The notes under the pieces: model-generated
Databases searched by the model: none
What the model saw: only the letters and a program-made list of their open reading frames with translations
Told to the model about the DNA's origin: nothing
Position numbers and translations under genes: made by a program
Part shown: in pieces, positions 19,083 to 26,975 of the stretch
Position numbering within the stretch: the first letter of the stretch is position 1
Layout: each line of letters begins with the position of its first letter
Source of the DNA: Actinomadura violacea
GTDB lineage: Bacteria > Actinomycetota > Actinomycetes > Streptosporangiales > Streptosporangiaceae
Length of the DNA: 64,000 nt
Direction: 5' to 3'
Assembly (NCBI RefSeq): GCF_017573465.1
Contig: NZ_JAGEPF010000017.1
Location: 62,001 to 126,000 of the forward strand

Positions 19083-20127
19083 CTGGCTATACCAGATCGT
19101 CTCTCAGCTCATCGTGTGGATACACGCGGGGCTGAGTGCCGTCTTCCCCGAGGACAGCGGATGGGCGTGGGGCGGCTCGATCATCCTGCTGACCGTCCTG
19201 CTCAGGCTCCTCCTGGTCCCGCTCTTCGTTAAGCAGATCCATGCGTCCCGCAAGATGCAGGAGCTGAACCCGAAGGTCCAGGCGCTGCGCAAGAAGTACA
19301 AGAACGACAAGCAGCGCCTCAACCAGGAGGTCATGAAGCTCTACCAGGAGAACGGCGCGAACCCGCTGTCGGGCTGCCTTCCCCTGGTCGTGCAGATGCC
19401 GATCTTCATCGGCCTGTTCCAGACCCTCAAGCGGATCTCGGACGCCAAGGAGGGCCACAGCGTCTTCGCGATGTCGGCGGACCTGGTGCACAGCGCCCAG
19501 CACGCCAACATCTTCGGCGCGCACATCCCCGACACCTTCCTGCACGCGTGGGGCGCCCACCACAAGGTCACGAGCGCGGTCGTCATCACCGGCATCGCGG
19601 TGGTGATCAGCTCCTGCACGACGTTCTTCACCGTCCGGGCCAGCATGAAGCGGCAGCCGGCGGCGGCCGCGGACGCCAACCCGATGATGCAGGCGCAGAA
19701 GATGATGGTCTTCCTCGCGCCGCTGTTCGGCCTGTTCGGCCTCGGCTTCCCGCTGGGCGTCCTCATGTACTGGGTGACGTCGAACGGCTGGACGCTCACG
19801 CAGCAGCACTACATCTACAAGCGCTTCCCTCCGCCCGGCGACAAGGCGGACGAGGCGGGCACCACCGCCAAGACCACGTCCGGCGGGAAGACCGGCGGCA
19901 CGAAGACCGCCGGTTCCAAGGCCGCCGGTTCGAAGGCCGCCGGTTCGAAGGCCGCCGGTTCGAAGGCGGCCGCGGGCAAGAACGGGCAGGCGCAGTCCGG
20001 GATCAAGGCCAAGCTCAAGAAGGAGCCGGAGCCCACCCCCGAGCCCGAGGACACCAAGCCCAAGGTCGTCCGGAACCAGCCGACCCGCAAGCCGCGCAGC
20101 AAGCGCAGCGGCAGCCCGAAGCGCTAA
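19075..20127 (+). CDS. yidC: Membrane protein insertase YidC/Oxa1
   Basis: A 350-residue insertase of the short (Oxa1-like) actinobacterial type, lacking the Gram-negative periplasmic domain. It has five membrane segments, the cytoplasmic coiled loop QIHASRKMQELNPKVQALRK, and the hydrophilic-groove Arg in the first core helix (VLLRLLLVPLFVKQ). The cytoplasmic tail contains a four-fold GSKAA repeat encoded by 15-nt DNA repeats, then a Lys/Arg-rich end that may bind ribosomes. GTG start at 19075, overlapping yidD. Confidence 0.96.
   Translation: MLDWLYQIVSQLIVWIHAGLSAVFPEDSGWAWGGSIILLTVLLRLLLVPLFVKQIHASRKMQELNPKVQALRKKYKNDKQRLNQEVMKLYQENGANPLSGCLPLVVQMPIFIGLFQTLKRISDAKEGHSVFAMSADLVHSAQHANIFGAHIPDTFLHAWGAHHKVTSAVVITGIAVVISSCTTFFTVRASMKRQPAAAADANPMMQAQKMMVFLAPLFGLFGLGFPLGVLMYWVTSNGWTLTQQHYIYKRFPPPGDKADEAGTTAKTTSGGKTGGTKTAGSKAAGSKAAGSKAAGSKAAAGKNGQAQSGIKAKLKKEPEPTPEPEDTKPKVVRNQPTRKPRSKRSGSPKR
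19912..19971 (+). repeat. Four 15-bp tandem repeats inside yidC
   Basis: Units of GGTTCGAAGGCCGCC begin at 19912, 19927, 19942 and 19957, with one or two changes in the first and last. They are in frame and encode GSKAA four times in the cytoplasmic tail. Copy number could vary between strains. Confidence 0.9.
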
Positions 20128-20163
20128 TTTGGACCTCTGTCCTCGCCGAAGAAGGAGACCCCG

Positions 20164-20649
20164 TTGAGCCAGACCGACACCACCGAGGTCGACGTCCAGG
20201 CCCTCGAGCAGGAAGGCGAGATCGCCGCCGACTACATCGAGGGCCTGCTGGACATCGGTGACTACGACGGCGACATCGACATGGACGTCGAGGGCGAGCG
20301 CGCCATCGTCGCGGTCGTCGGCGGGTCGCTGGACGAGCTGGTCGGCAAGCGCGGCGAGGTCCTGGAGGCGCTGCAGGAGCTGACCCGGCTGGCCGTGCAC
20401 CGCCAGACCGGCAACCGCACCCGGCTGATGCTCGACATCGGCGGGTACCGGGAGCGCCGGCGCGCCGAGCTGACCAAGCTCGGCACCGACGTCGCGGACG
20501 AGGTCAAGCAGGGCGGCGAGCCGAAGCCGCTCGCCCCGATGACCCCGTTCGAGCGCAAGATCGTCCACGACGCGGTGGCGGCGGCCGGCCTGCGCAGCGA
20601 GTCCGAGGGCGAGGAGCCCGAGCGCTACGTGGTCGTCTACCCGTCCTGA
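20164..20649 (+). CDS. jag: Jag/KhpB-type RNA-binding protein (KH and R3H domains)
   Basis: A 161-residue protein. The KH domain contains VVGGSLDELVGKRGEVLEAL (GxxG-type loop) followed by ELTRLAVHRQTGNRTRLMLD. The C-terminal R3H domain reads PMTPFERKIVHDAVAAAGL and ends EPERYVVVYPS. The usual N-terminal Jag domain is missing and replaced by an acidic segment, as in actinobacteria. The role is in RNA binding and, in Firmicutes, cell elongation control. TTG start at 20164 with AAGGAG about 7 nt upstream; last gene of the rpmH operon, followed by a strong terminator. Confidence 0.93.
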   Translation: MSQTDTTEVDVQALEQEGEIAADYIEGLLDIGDYDGDIDMDVEGERAIVAVVGGSLDELVGKRGEVLEALQELTRLAVHRQTGNRTRLMLDIGGYRERRRAELTKLGTDVADEVKQGGEPKPLAPMTPFERKIVHDAVAAAGLRSESEGEEPERYVVVYPS

Positions 20650-20701
20650 CGGGCGGTCTGATCACCGCGGCCGGCAGGACGACCGGCTGATCCGATCCAT
20701 C

Positions 20702-20740
20702 GAAACGGCCCCGGCAAGAGCACCACGCCGGGGCCGTTTC
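20702..20740 (+). terminator. Terminator of the rpmH-jag operon
   Basis: A perfect 14-bp stem (20702-20715 with 20727-20740, GAAACGGCCCCGGC) and an 11-nt loop, ending TTTC. It lies about 50 nt after the jag stop. Confidence 0.9.
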
Positions 20741-20830
20741 GCATGCCCGGGCGCCCCGGGAACACGAGGCCGCACGCTGCCGTGGAGCGATGAGGCGGGG
20801 CGGGCTACGGGAACGAGACGACGGCGTGCA

Positions 20831-21105
20831 GGGGCAGCGAGGCAACGCGCATGTGGGGCAGCGGGGCAACGCGCGCATGGGCAGCGAGACGACGGGCGCA
20901 TTGGCAGCGAGGCGGCACGCGCACGGGGGCAGCGAGGCGGCACGCGCACGGGGGCAGCGGGGCGACACGCATGTGGGGCAGTGGGGCGGCGCGCTCGGGG
21001 ACAGGGAGCCGGAGTGCGCCGGGGCAGCGAGCCGGAGTGCGCGGGTCAGCGAGGCGGGACGCGGGGAGTGAGCCGCGCGCGGAGGGCAGCGGGGCCGAGC
21101 GGGTT
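20831..21105. repeat. Degenerate tandem repeat, about 24 bp, roughly ten or eleven copies
   Basis: Units resembling GGGGCAGCGAGGCGGCACGC follow each other with periods of 22-25 bp from 20831 to about 21105. They are better conserved in the middle (two near-identical copies around 20917-20966) and decay to the right. Changing unit lengths do not keep a frame, and no ribosome-binding site or start was found, so this is probably non-coding. It lies in the 1005-nt gap (20650-21654) between jag and the DUF6458 gene. Confidence 0.7.
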
Positions 21106-21223
21106 GCGGCGGGGTGGAGATGAGTTGCTCCCGGCGTCGAAAAGAGGCCCCTCCCGCCCCGGGGGCGGACCGGCTACTTCCATAGTCAAGCCTCGCCACC
21201 CTCCACGGAACCAGAATGCAATT

Positions 21224-21252
21224 CTGTGGATAACCGGCCTTGTTATCCACAG
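21224..21252. promoter_or_regulatory. Palindromic pair of perfect TTATCCACA DnaA boxes
   Basis: An 11-bp perfect inverted repeat (CTGTGGATAAC at 21224-21234, GTTATCCACAG at 21242-21252) with a 7-nt spacer. Each arm contains a full TTATCCACA box. It is some 6 kb from oriC and not next to a start codon. Possible roles are DnaA titration or DnaA control of a nearby transcript; the hairpin is also a possible RNA structure. Confidence 0.7.
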
Positions 21253-21460
21253 GTTGAAGACAGAGCCTTCGCCGGCGGCGGTGTCAGGGACGATGAGAGG
21301 GCGTCGGACCCATGCCCCGGGGGCGGGGGACGGTACGGCGAGCGTGCTGAGGCGCGCTGGGGACGGTGGCGAGGCGGGGGCGGGCCCGTCCCGGTGCGTG
21401 CTCGCGCCGCGCCGGGCGTCGGGCAACAGGATGGGGAGGCGATCGTGGTGAGGCAAGGGC

Positions 21461-21540
21461 GGGGCCCCGCGTCCTGACCGACGCGGGGCCCCTGGGGACC
21501 CGGTGTGCACCGCCGCCCAAAGCACACCGGGTTGGTCTTT
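21461..21540 (+). terminator. Two consecutive hairpins, the second followed by a T-rich run
   Basis: Hairpin one is perfect over 13 bp (21461-21473 with 21480-21492, GGGGCCCCGCGTC). Hairpin two is perfect over 10 bp (21499-21508 with 21522-21531, CCCGGTGTGC) and is followed by TTGGTCTTT on the plus strand. Orientation fits termination of a plus-strand transcript, although no plus-strand gene lies upstream; an unannotated RNA from about 21250 is possible. They could also end the minus-strand DUF6458 transcript. Confidence 0.5.
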
Positions 21541-21654
21541 CCGGACGGGTCGACGCGGCCGGGATGGACGATTCCCGCTGGGCGCCGTCGGTCTCGTCCC
21601 GGACGGAGGCGGCGTCGCCCGGACGGGATCAGCGCACGCGCCGTCCCGCCTCCG

Positions 21655-22143
21655 TCACCTGCGTCCGCGAGGCGTCCGGCCGTACACGCTCCGCTCGCGG
21701 GGCGCCGGATCGTGGATCGGGTCGACGGGGTCGGACACAACGCCCGTGGTGTTCTCCTCGACCGGGTCCTGGGCGCGGGACGGATCCTGCGCGAACGACG
21801 GGTCCTGCGCGACGTGCCCGTGCGTCACCCCTTCGTCCGCGGGGTGCTCGACGACGCGTTCCACGCGCTCGGCGGGACGTCCTGCCGGGGCGGGGTCCTC
21901 GATGATGTGCTCCTCGCGCACCACGGTGCCCGGCTCGTCCCCGTATGCGGGGTCTGCTCCGACCACCCGGCCGGCGCGGCGCCGCGGGCGCGTGTACTTG
22001 AGGGTGAAGGCCATGCTCACGGCCCCGACCACGATCAGGATCCAGCCGACGAGGTGGATGTCGACGCCGGCGAGATCGACGCGGAGGGCGAACGCGAGGA
22101 TCGCGCCGATGGCGATGAACGCGAGACTGACTCCGATTCCCAT
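21655..22143 (-). CDS. DUF6458-type small membrane protein with acidic tail
   Basis: A 162-residue protein starting MGIGVSLAFIAIGAILAFAL. Two membrane segments are close together: IGVSLAFIAIGAILAFAL and LVGWILIVVGAVSMAFTL. After them comes a basic stop-transfer (RPRRR) and about 100 residues of hydrophilic, Pro/Glu/Asp-rich tail with a short internal repeat (AQDPSFAQDPSRAQDP). Families of this type (DUF6458) are common and uncharacterised in actinobacteria. ATG at 22143 with AAGGAG 9 nt upstream supports the start. It runs divergently from rsmG; no function is assigned. Confidence 0.75.
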   Translation of the reverse strand: MGIGVSLAFIAIGAILAFALRVDLAGVDIHLVGWILIVVGAVSMAFTLKYTRPRRRAGRVVGADPAYGDEPGTVVREEHIIEDPAPAGRPAERVERVVEHPADEGVTHGHVAQDPSFAQDPSRAQDPVEENTTGVVSDPVDPIHDPAPRERSVYGRTPRGRR

Positions 22144-22390
22144 GTCTCGGAGCTCCTTCCAAGGGGGGCGACACGGTCCCTTTACCCGGCGGACGTCGAA
22201 TATGCGGAGGGACATGTGGTTCTTGCCATAGCGCAAGGGGCGGGCCGTCCCGGGCGGGCGACCCGGCGGCATGGCCGTAGGGGCGGCGCTGGGCGAAGCC
22301 GTGATCGGCGGCGTGCAAAAGGCGCTCCCGTTTCACTCCGGGACGTTGCGTGTGTACGCCGCCACGCCGTTATGTGGAACGATTCGTACG

Positions 22391-23080
22391 GTGGGGATTG
22401 CAAGCGAGGTTTTCGGGGAAACGCTGCCGGTCGCGGAACGCTACGCGGCGTTCCTTGCCGACGCCGGTGTCGAACGCGGGCTGATCGGTCCGCGCGAGGC
22501 CGATCGGCTCTGGGAGCGCCACCTGATCAACTGCGCGGTCGTGGCGGAGGCGATCCCGGCGGACGCCCAGGTCGTCGACATCGGGTCCGGCGCGGGACTG
22601 CCCGGCATCGTGCTCGCGATCGTCCGGCCCGACCTGCGGATCACGCTCCTCGAACCGCTGCTCCGGCGGACCACGTTCCTCGACGAGTGCGTCGAGATGC
22701 TCGACCTGCGGAACGTCGAGGTGCGCCGGGCGCGAGCCGAGGACGTCACCAAGGAGTTCTCGGTGGACGTGGCGACGGCGCGCGCGGTGGCCCCCCTCGA
22801 ACGTCTCGCCAAGTGGGCGCTGCCGCTGCTGCGCCCAGGCGGCGAACTCCTCGCGCTGAAGGGCGAGCGGGCCGCGGCCGAACTCGACGAGGCCGCGCCC
22901 GTTCTGCAGCGGTTCGGGGTGCGGGAGACCGAACTGCTCCAAGTCGGGCGCGGTATGGTCGACCCGCCGACAACGCTTGTCCGTGTGGTCGCCGGCAGGC
23001 CGGCGGACCGGAGTGCAGCGGCCGGGCGACGACAGAGCGCGCCCCGGCGCGCTGGAAGGTCGAGGAAGAGGTCTTCATGA
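22391..23080 (+). CDS. rsmG: 16S rRNA (guanine527-N7)-methyltransferase RsmG
   Basis: A 229-residue class I SAM-dependent methyltransferase that modifies G527 of 16S rRNA; loss gives low-level streptomycin resistance in other bacteria. Visible motifs are the N-terminal helix region RYAAFLADAGVERGLIGPRE, WERHLINCAVV, SAM motif I VVDIGSGAGLPGIVLA, and ATARAVAPLERLAKWALPLL. A GTG at 22391 (VGIASEVFGETL) gives the usual length; an ATG at 22271 would add 40 unlikely residues. No strong ribosome-binding site is seen. The stop overlaps parA (ATGA). Confidence 0.93.
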   Translation: MGIASEVFGETLPVAERYAAFLADAGVERGLIGPREADRLWERHLINCAVVAEAIPADAQVVDIGSGAGLPGIVLAIVRPDLRITLLEPLLRRTTFLDECVEMLDLRNVEVRRARAEDVTKEFSVDVATARAVAPLERLAKWALPLLRPGGELLALKGERAAAELDEAAPVLQRFGVRETELLQVGRGMVDPPTTLVRVVAGRPADRSAAAGRRQSAPRRAGRSRKRSS

Positions 23081-24267
23081 GCACGGGACCAGGACTGGGC
23101 CGGCCTGACCGCGCCGACGAATCCCCCGACGAACAGCCGCCCGGCCCGGGCGGGACCGGCGCCGCGGAACCCGTGCGGGGGACCCCCGCGGGCCAGGCCG
23201 CGCAGGCCGACGAGGGGACGCGGGGGGACGCCGGCGCCGCGACGACGCCGGCGTCCGCGCCCTCCGGGCACGCAATGTGGGGTAACACGACGTCCGGTAC
23301 CGCGGAGAACGTCGGCTATGTGCCGACCAGCGCCGGCACACAGCAGGCGACTCCGCGCCAGGGACCATCTCAGGGGGAGTCAGAACTCGTGCGCGAGGCG
23401 CTCAAGGACGCCAAGGTTTCACATGAAACAGCGGTCACCGCCCTCAAGGCGATGTCCGGCCGCAGGGAGCGCGAATGGCCGCGCCCGGACCGCTGCCGCA
23501 TCATCACCATCGCCAACCAGAAGGGCGGGGTGGGCAAGACCACCAGCTCGGTGAACCTCGCCGCGTCGCTCGCCATGCACGGGGCGCAGGTGCTCGTCGT
23601 CGACCTCGACCCGCAGGGCAACGCCTCCACCGCCCTCGGCGTCGAGCACCACGCCGAGATCCCGTCCATCTACGACGTCCTGATCGAGGACATGGCGCTC
23701 GCCGACATCGTCGTCGCCGCCCCCGAGATCCCGAACCTGTACTGCGCGCCCGCGACGCTCAACCTCGCCGGCGCCGAGATCGAGCTCGTCTCCAAGGTCG
23801 CCCGCGAGTCCCGGCTGCGCCGCGCGCTCGATGCCTACGACACCGACAAGTTCGACTACGTGCTGATCGACTGCCCGCCGTCGCTCGGCCTGCTCACCGT
23901 CAACGCCCTAGTCGGCGGCGACGAGCTGCTCATCCCGATCCAGTGCGAGTACTACGCGCTGGAGGGGCTGGGGCAGCTGATCCGCACCGTCGACCTCGTC
24001 AAGGCGCACCTCAACCAGAAACTGTGGGTGTCGACCATCCTGCTCACCATGTACGACGCCCGGACGCGGCTCGCCGCGCAGGTCGCGGAGGACGTCCGCA
24101 GCCACTTCGGGGACGTCGTCCTCAACACGGTGATCCCCCGCAGCGTCCGCGTCTCCGAGGCGCCGAGCTACGGGCAGTCCGTCATGACGTACGACCCAGG
24201 TTCCAGCGGCGCCCTCGCCTACAGCGAGGCGGCCTCGGAAATGGCCCATGGAGGGGCGAGGAAGTGA
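23077..24267 (+). CDS. parA: Chromosome partitioning ATPase ParA (Soj)
   Basis: A 396-residue protein. About 130 residues of Pro/Gly-rich N-terminal extension precede the deviant Walker ATPase: IITIANQKGGVGKTTSSVNL, then VVDLDPQGNAS and LIDCPPSLGLLT. The nucleotide-dependent dimer binds DNA and moves ParB-parS complexes away from oriC. ATG at 23077 overlaps the rsmG stop; the stop overlaps the parB start by 4 nt (GTGA). A parS-like site lies inside the gene at 23415-23430. The alternative start at Met just before GRREREWPRPD would remove the extension, but the ATGA overlap favours the long form. Confidence 0.95.
   Translation: MSTGPGLGRPDRADESPDEQPPGPGGTGAAEPVRGTPAGQAAQADEGTRGDAGAATTPASAPSGHAMWGNTTSGTAENVGYVPTSAGTQQATPRQGPSQGESELVREALKDAKVSHETAVTALKAMSGRREREWPRPDRCRIITIANQKGGVGKTTSSVNLAASLAMHGAQVLVVDLDPQGNASTALGVEHHAEIPSIYDVLIEDMALADIVVAAPEIPNLYCAPATLNLAGAEIELVSKVARESRLRRALDAYDTDKFDYVLIDCPPSLGLLTVNALVGGDELLIPIQCEYYALEGLGQLIRTVDLVKAHLNQKLWVSTILLTMYDARTRLAAQVAEDVRSHFGDVVLNTVIPRSVRVSEAPSYGQSVMTYDPGSSGALAYSEAASEMAHGGARK
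23415..23430. promoter_or_regulatory. parS-like site 1, inside parA
   Basis: GGTTTCACATGAAACA differs from the core GTTTCACGTGAAAC by a single base. It lies within the coding sequence of parA, as parS sites often do in bacteria. ParB is expected to bind and spread from here. Confidence 0.8.
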
Positions 24268-25280
24268 GCCAGCAGCGACGCGGTCTGGGCAAGGGGCTCG
24301 GCGCCCTCATCCCCACCGCCCCGCCCCCACCGCCGGCGGACGATCCGTCCGGCGCGGGCGGAACCGGCGCCCCCGGCGCGCCGGGCTTCCCCGGCGGCCC
24401 GAACGGCCCCGGCCAGGACGGCGCCGCGATCGCGGACGTCCAGCCGGTCGCGGGAGCGCACTTCGCCGAACTTCCCGTCACGTCCATCACCGTCAACCCC
24501 CGCCAGCCGCGCGAGCACTTCGACGAGCAGGCCCTCGAGGAGCTCGCCGAGTCGATCGGCATCGTCGGGCTCCTGCAGCCCATCGTCGTCCGCCGGGCCG
24601 AGACCGGCGACCACGACTACGAGCTCATCATGGGCGAGCGGCGGTGGCGCGCGTCCCAGATGGCCGGGCTGGACGTCATCCCCGCGATCGTTCGCGACAC
24701 CGGCGACAACGACCTGCTCCGTGACGCGCTCATGGAGAACCTGCACCGCCAGCAGCTGAACCCGCTGGAGGAGGCGGCCGCCTACCAGCAGCTGCTGCAG
24801 GACTTCGGCGCCACTCACGAGCAGCTGGCCACACGGATCGGCCGGTCCCGTCCGCACATCACCAACACGCTTCGCCTGCTGAACCTGCCGCCCGCCGTCC
24901 AGCGCCGCGTCGCCGCCGGCGTGCTCTCGGCCGGCCACGCCCGAGCGCTCCTCTCCCTCGACAGCGTCGAGGCACAGGAGCACCTGGCGCAGCGCATCGT
25001 CCAGGAGGGCCTGTCCGTGCGGGCGCTCGAGGAGATGATCGCCCTCCGCGAGGTGGAGGACGAGCCGAAGGCGCCGCGCCAGGGCCGCCGGAAGCGCCCC
25101 GTCGCCCCCGGTCTCAAGGAGCTGGCCGACCGCCTCTCCGACCGCTACGAGACCAAGGTCCGTGTGGACATGGGGCGCAACAAGGGCAAGATCGTGGTCG
25201 AGTTCGCGACCCTCGAAGACCTCGACCGCATCATCAAGTCGATGGCACCCGACAATGACACCGACCCCGGCGAGCCGTAG
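24264..25280 (+). CDS. parB: Chromosome partitioning protein ParB (Spo0J), CTPase clamp
   Basis: A 338-residue ParB. N-terminal QRRGLGKGLGALIP is the box that stimulates ParA. After a Pro/Gly linker come ITVNPRQPREHFDEQALEEL, the CTP-binding region GLLQPIVVRR and GERRWRASQMAG, and ENLHRQQLNPLEEAAAYQQL. The helix-turn-helix for parS recognition follows (THEQLATRIGRSRPHITNTL). The C-terminal dimerisation domain ends the protein. GTG start overlaps parA. Its sites are parS-like sequences at 23415, 25354, 25548, 26931 and 26952. Confidence 0.96.
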   Translation: MSQQRRGLGKGLGALIPTAPPPPPADDPSGAGGTGAPGAPGFPGGPNGPGQDGAAIADVQPVAGAHFAELPVTSITVNPRQPREHFDEQALEELAESIGIVGLLQPIVVRRAETGDHDYELIMGERRWRASQMAGLDVIPAIVRDTGDNDLLRDALMENLHRQQLNPLEEAAAYQQLLQDFGATHEQLATRIGRSRPHITNTLRLLNLPPAVQRRVAAGVLSAGHARALLSLDSVEAQEHLAQRIVQEGLSVRALEEMIALREVEDEPKAPRQGRRKRPVAPGLKELADRLSDRYETKVRVDMGRNKGKIVVEFATLEDLDRIIKSMAPDNDTDPGEP

Positions 25281-25303
25281 GAACGCCCCCTACGCTCGCT
25301 CTC

Positions 25304-25333
25304 AGCGCCCCGGAAGCTTCCTTCCGGGGCGCT
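25304..25333 (+). terminator. Terminator of rsmG-parA-parB
   Basis: A perfect 13-bp stem (25304-25316 with 25321-25333, AGCGCCCCGGAAG), 4-nt loop CTTC, followed by CCGCTTT. It lies 23 nt after the parB stop. Confidence 0.9.
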
Positions 25334-25353
25334 CCGCTTTCCGGGCGCCCCGA

Positions 25354-25369
25354 TGTTTCCCGTGAAACA
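25354..25369. promoter_or_regulatory. parS-like site 2
   Basis: TGTTTCCCGTGAAACA has one mismatch to TGTTTCACGTGAAACA and keeps both outer bases. It lies 20 nt beyond the parB terminator, in non-coding DNA. Confidence 0.85.
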
Positions 25370-25547
25370 TGAGCCCGACGGCCGACCCCAACTCGACCTC
25401 GCACCGGCAGACGCCCCTCCCAAACCGCCGCACCCCCCACGAAACCCACCTCGCGTCGAGGCTGTGGAGGAGCTCCCTGCCGCCGCCGTAGCTCTCCATG
25501 CTCCAACCCACGAATGACCGCTAGGGGGCAGCATCCGCAAACGCCGA

Positions 25548-25563
25548 CGTTTCGCGTGAAACA
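25548..25563. promoter_or_regulatory. parS-like site 3
   Basis: CGTTTCGCGTGAAACA has one mismatch in the 14-bp core (G for A at the sixth core position). Non-coding location, about 190 nt from site 2. Confidence 0.8.
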
Positions 25564-25609
25564 TCGCCCAGCTCCCCCCCCGGAGCGCGTTGCCTCGTTT
25601 GCCTCGGGC

Positions 25610-25675
25610 GCGCGGCGGCCGCGGGGAGCACGCGCGGCGGCCGCGGGGAGCACGCGCGGCGGCCGCGGGGAGCAC
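25610..25675. repeat. Three 22-bp tandem repeats in the parB-ddl gap; contents of 25334-26975
   Basis: GCGCGGCGGCCGCGGGGAGCAC occurs three times without change from 25610. The surrounding 1.6 kb (25334-26975) has no frame with a convincing start, composition or motif. Besides parS-like sites it also contains a short GAGCACGCCG-type repeat (about 26588-26639). I see no gene there. Confidence 0.85.
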
Positions 25676-26930
25676 GCGGGGAGGACGCGGGCGCACCGTC
25701 CGTCCCTCGCATCGATCGGGTAGCGAGCTCTCGCCCGCGGCGGCGCGGTACGCAGAGAACCAACGACCACTTCTGCGCCGCCTGTTCGTCCCGGAAGGCC
25801 CTGTGCGGCTCACTCCGCGGCGTCCCCCTCCGGCCGCTCACCGCTCCGGCTGCCCCGGCCAGTCTCGAAGCCTGCCGCGGCAGATCATATGCGCCGGGAG
25901 CCGGCCGACGCCCCCGACGGCGAGTGATGGTCGGCCCCCTCTGGCAGCGAGGGACGGCAGGCGCGCGGCCCGGCGCGTCCGGGCGTGGGTGGGACGACAC
26001 GTTTTGGCATGGCGAGACCTGGTCCGGTGAGCGGGTGGCGGACGGTGGCGGAGCGATAGCGAGCAACGGGGGCAGAATCAGCGCGTGCTCGTGCTCGGAC
26101 GCGAAGGCCGGGAGCCCCGGGGCCTCGCGGCAGAACCCGGCGCAGCGAACCTCGAGCGAGTGCTCGGCAGGTGCTGGGCGCCGGGTGTTGGTCCGCCGAC
26201 GGGCGACGGATGGCGGCTGGGCTTGCCTGTGACCCGGCGCCCGCGCGGCAGGAAGGCGTCATACGGGGCGCGCCGTAGCGGCGCCAGGAGAGCGATCAAT
26301 GGAGCCGGCTGCCCCCTCAGGGGTGGGGCCGTCGGCAGCTGATCCATGGACGATTGGAGGCGGGCCTTCAGGCACAAAGCTCAACTGCTCCCACGGCCGA
26401 TCCCCCGACGGGCACTGGGCGCGCGGCAAATGGAGGTCATGTTCAGCGCGACCCGGCCTGCATGCCCATGCGCGCGAAGGTGACAGCAAGGTTCTGCGCC
26501 CGGATTCGCAGGGGCGGCTGGCAGCGGCGGGTCCGCTCGCCCGTTGACGTTGCTTGCCGGGCGCCGCTTTGCTGAGCCTGCGTCGCCGGAGCACGCCGGA
26601 GCACGCTGGAGCACGCCGGTGTGCGCCGCAGCACGCCGGGTCGTGACCGGTCCTCTGCCGGCCGGCCCCCCTGGGGAGCCGACCGCATATTCAGGTTCTT
26701 TTGCGGCCGGGTGCGCTCTAGTCACGTCGGCGAATCGCGCGTGCGATGGTTCTTCCTGGGGTTGCTCTCACCGTCGACCAGGTGCACCGGTCGTTTGTCG
26801 CACGCAGCCACCCGAGCCTGGCCCGGCAGCTGCGCCAGGAGAACACGCGGGTGACCGCCAGCTGTTGGCCGGGCATCGCGTTTGGCAAGACCGAGTGCTG
26901 ACGCTGCTTTTGCTTCGTGACGGGTGATGA

Positions 26931-26946
26931 TGTTTCACGGGAAACG
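26931..26946. promoter_or_regulatory. parS-like site 4
   Basis: TGTTTCACGGGAAACG has one mismatch in the 14-bp core (G for T). It is 5 nt from site 5 and about 30 nt past the stop of the ATP-grasp gene. Confidence 0.8.
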
Positions 26947-26951
26947 TTGGG

Positions 26952-26967
26952 GGTTTCTCGTGAAACA
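26952..26967. promoter_or_regulatory. parS-like site 5
   Basis: GGTTTCTCGTGAAACA has one mismatch in the core (T for A). It forms a close pair with site 4. Confidence 0.8.
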
Positions 26968-26975
26968 TCGGGGGG

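Noticed and set aside
20831..21105. CRISPR array
   Set aside because: Units abut directly without unique spacers and are too degenerate; no cas genes nearby.
20790..21250. Possible coding sequence over the 24-bp repeats
   Set aside because: Unit lengths vary between 22 and 25 bp so no frame is held, and no start site is seen; treated as a non-coding repeat.
25521..26066. Minus-strand frame across the 22-bp repeats after parB
   Set aside because: Composition is repeat-driven (Arg/Pro/Ala), no ribosome-binding site, and it crosses a parS-like site.
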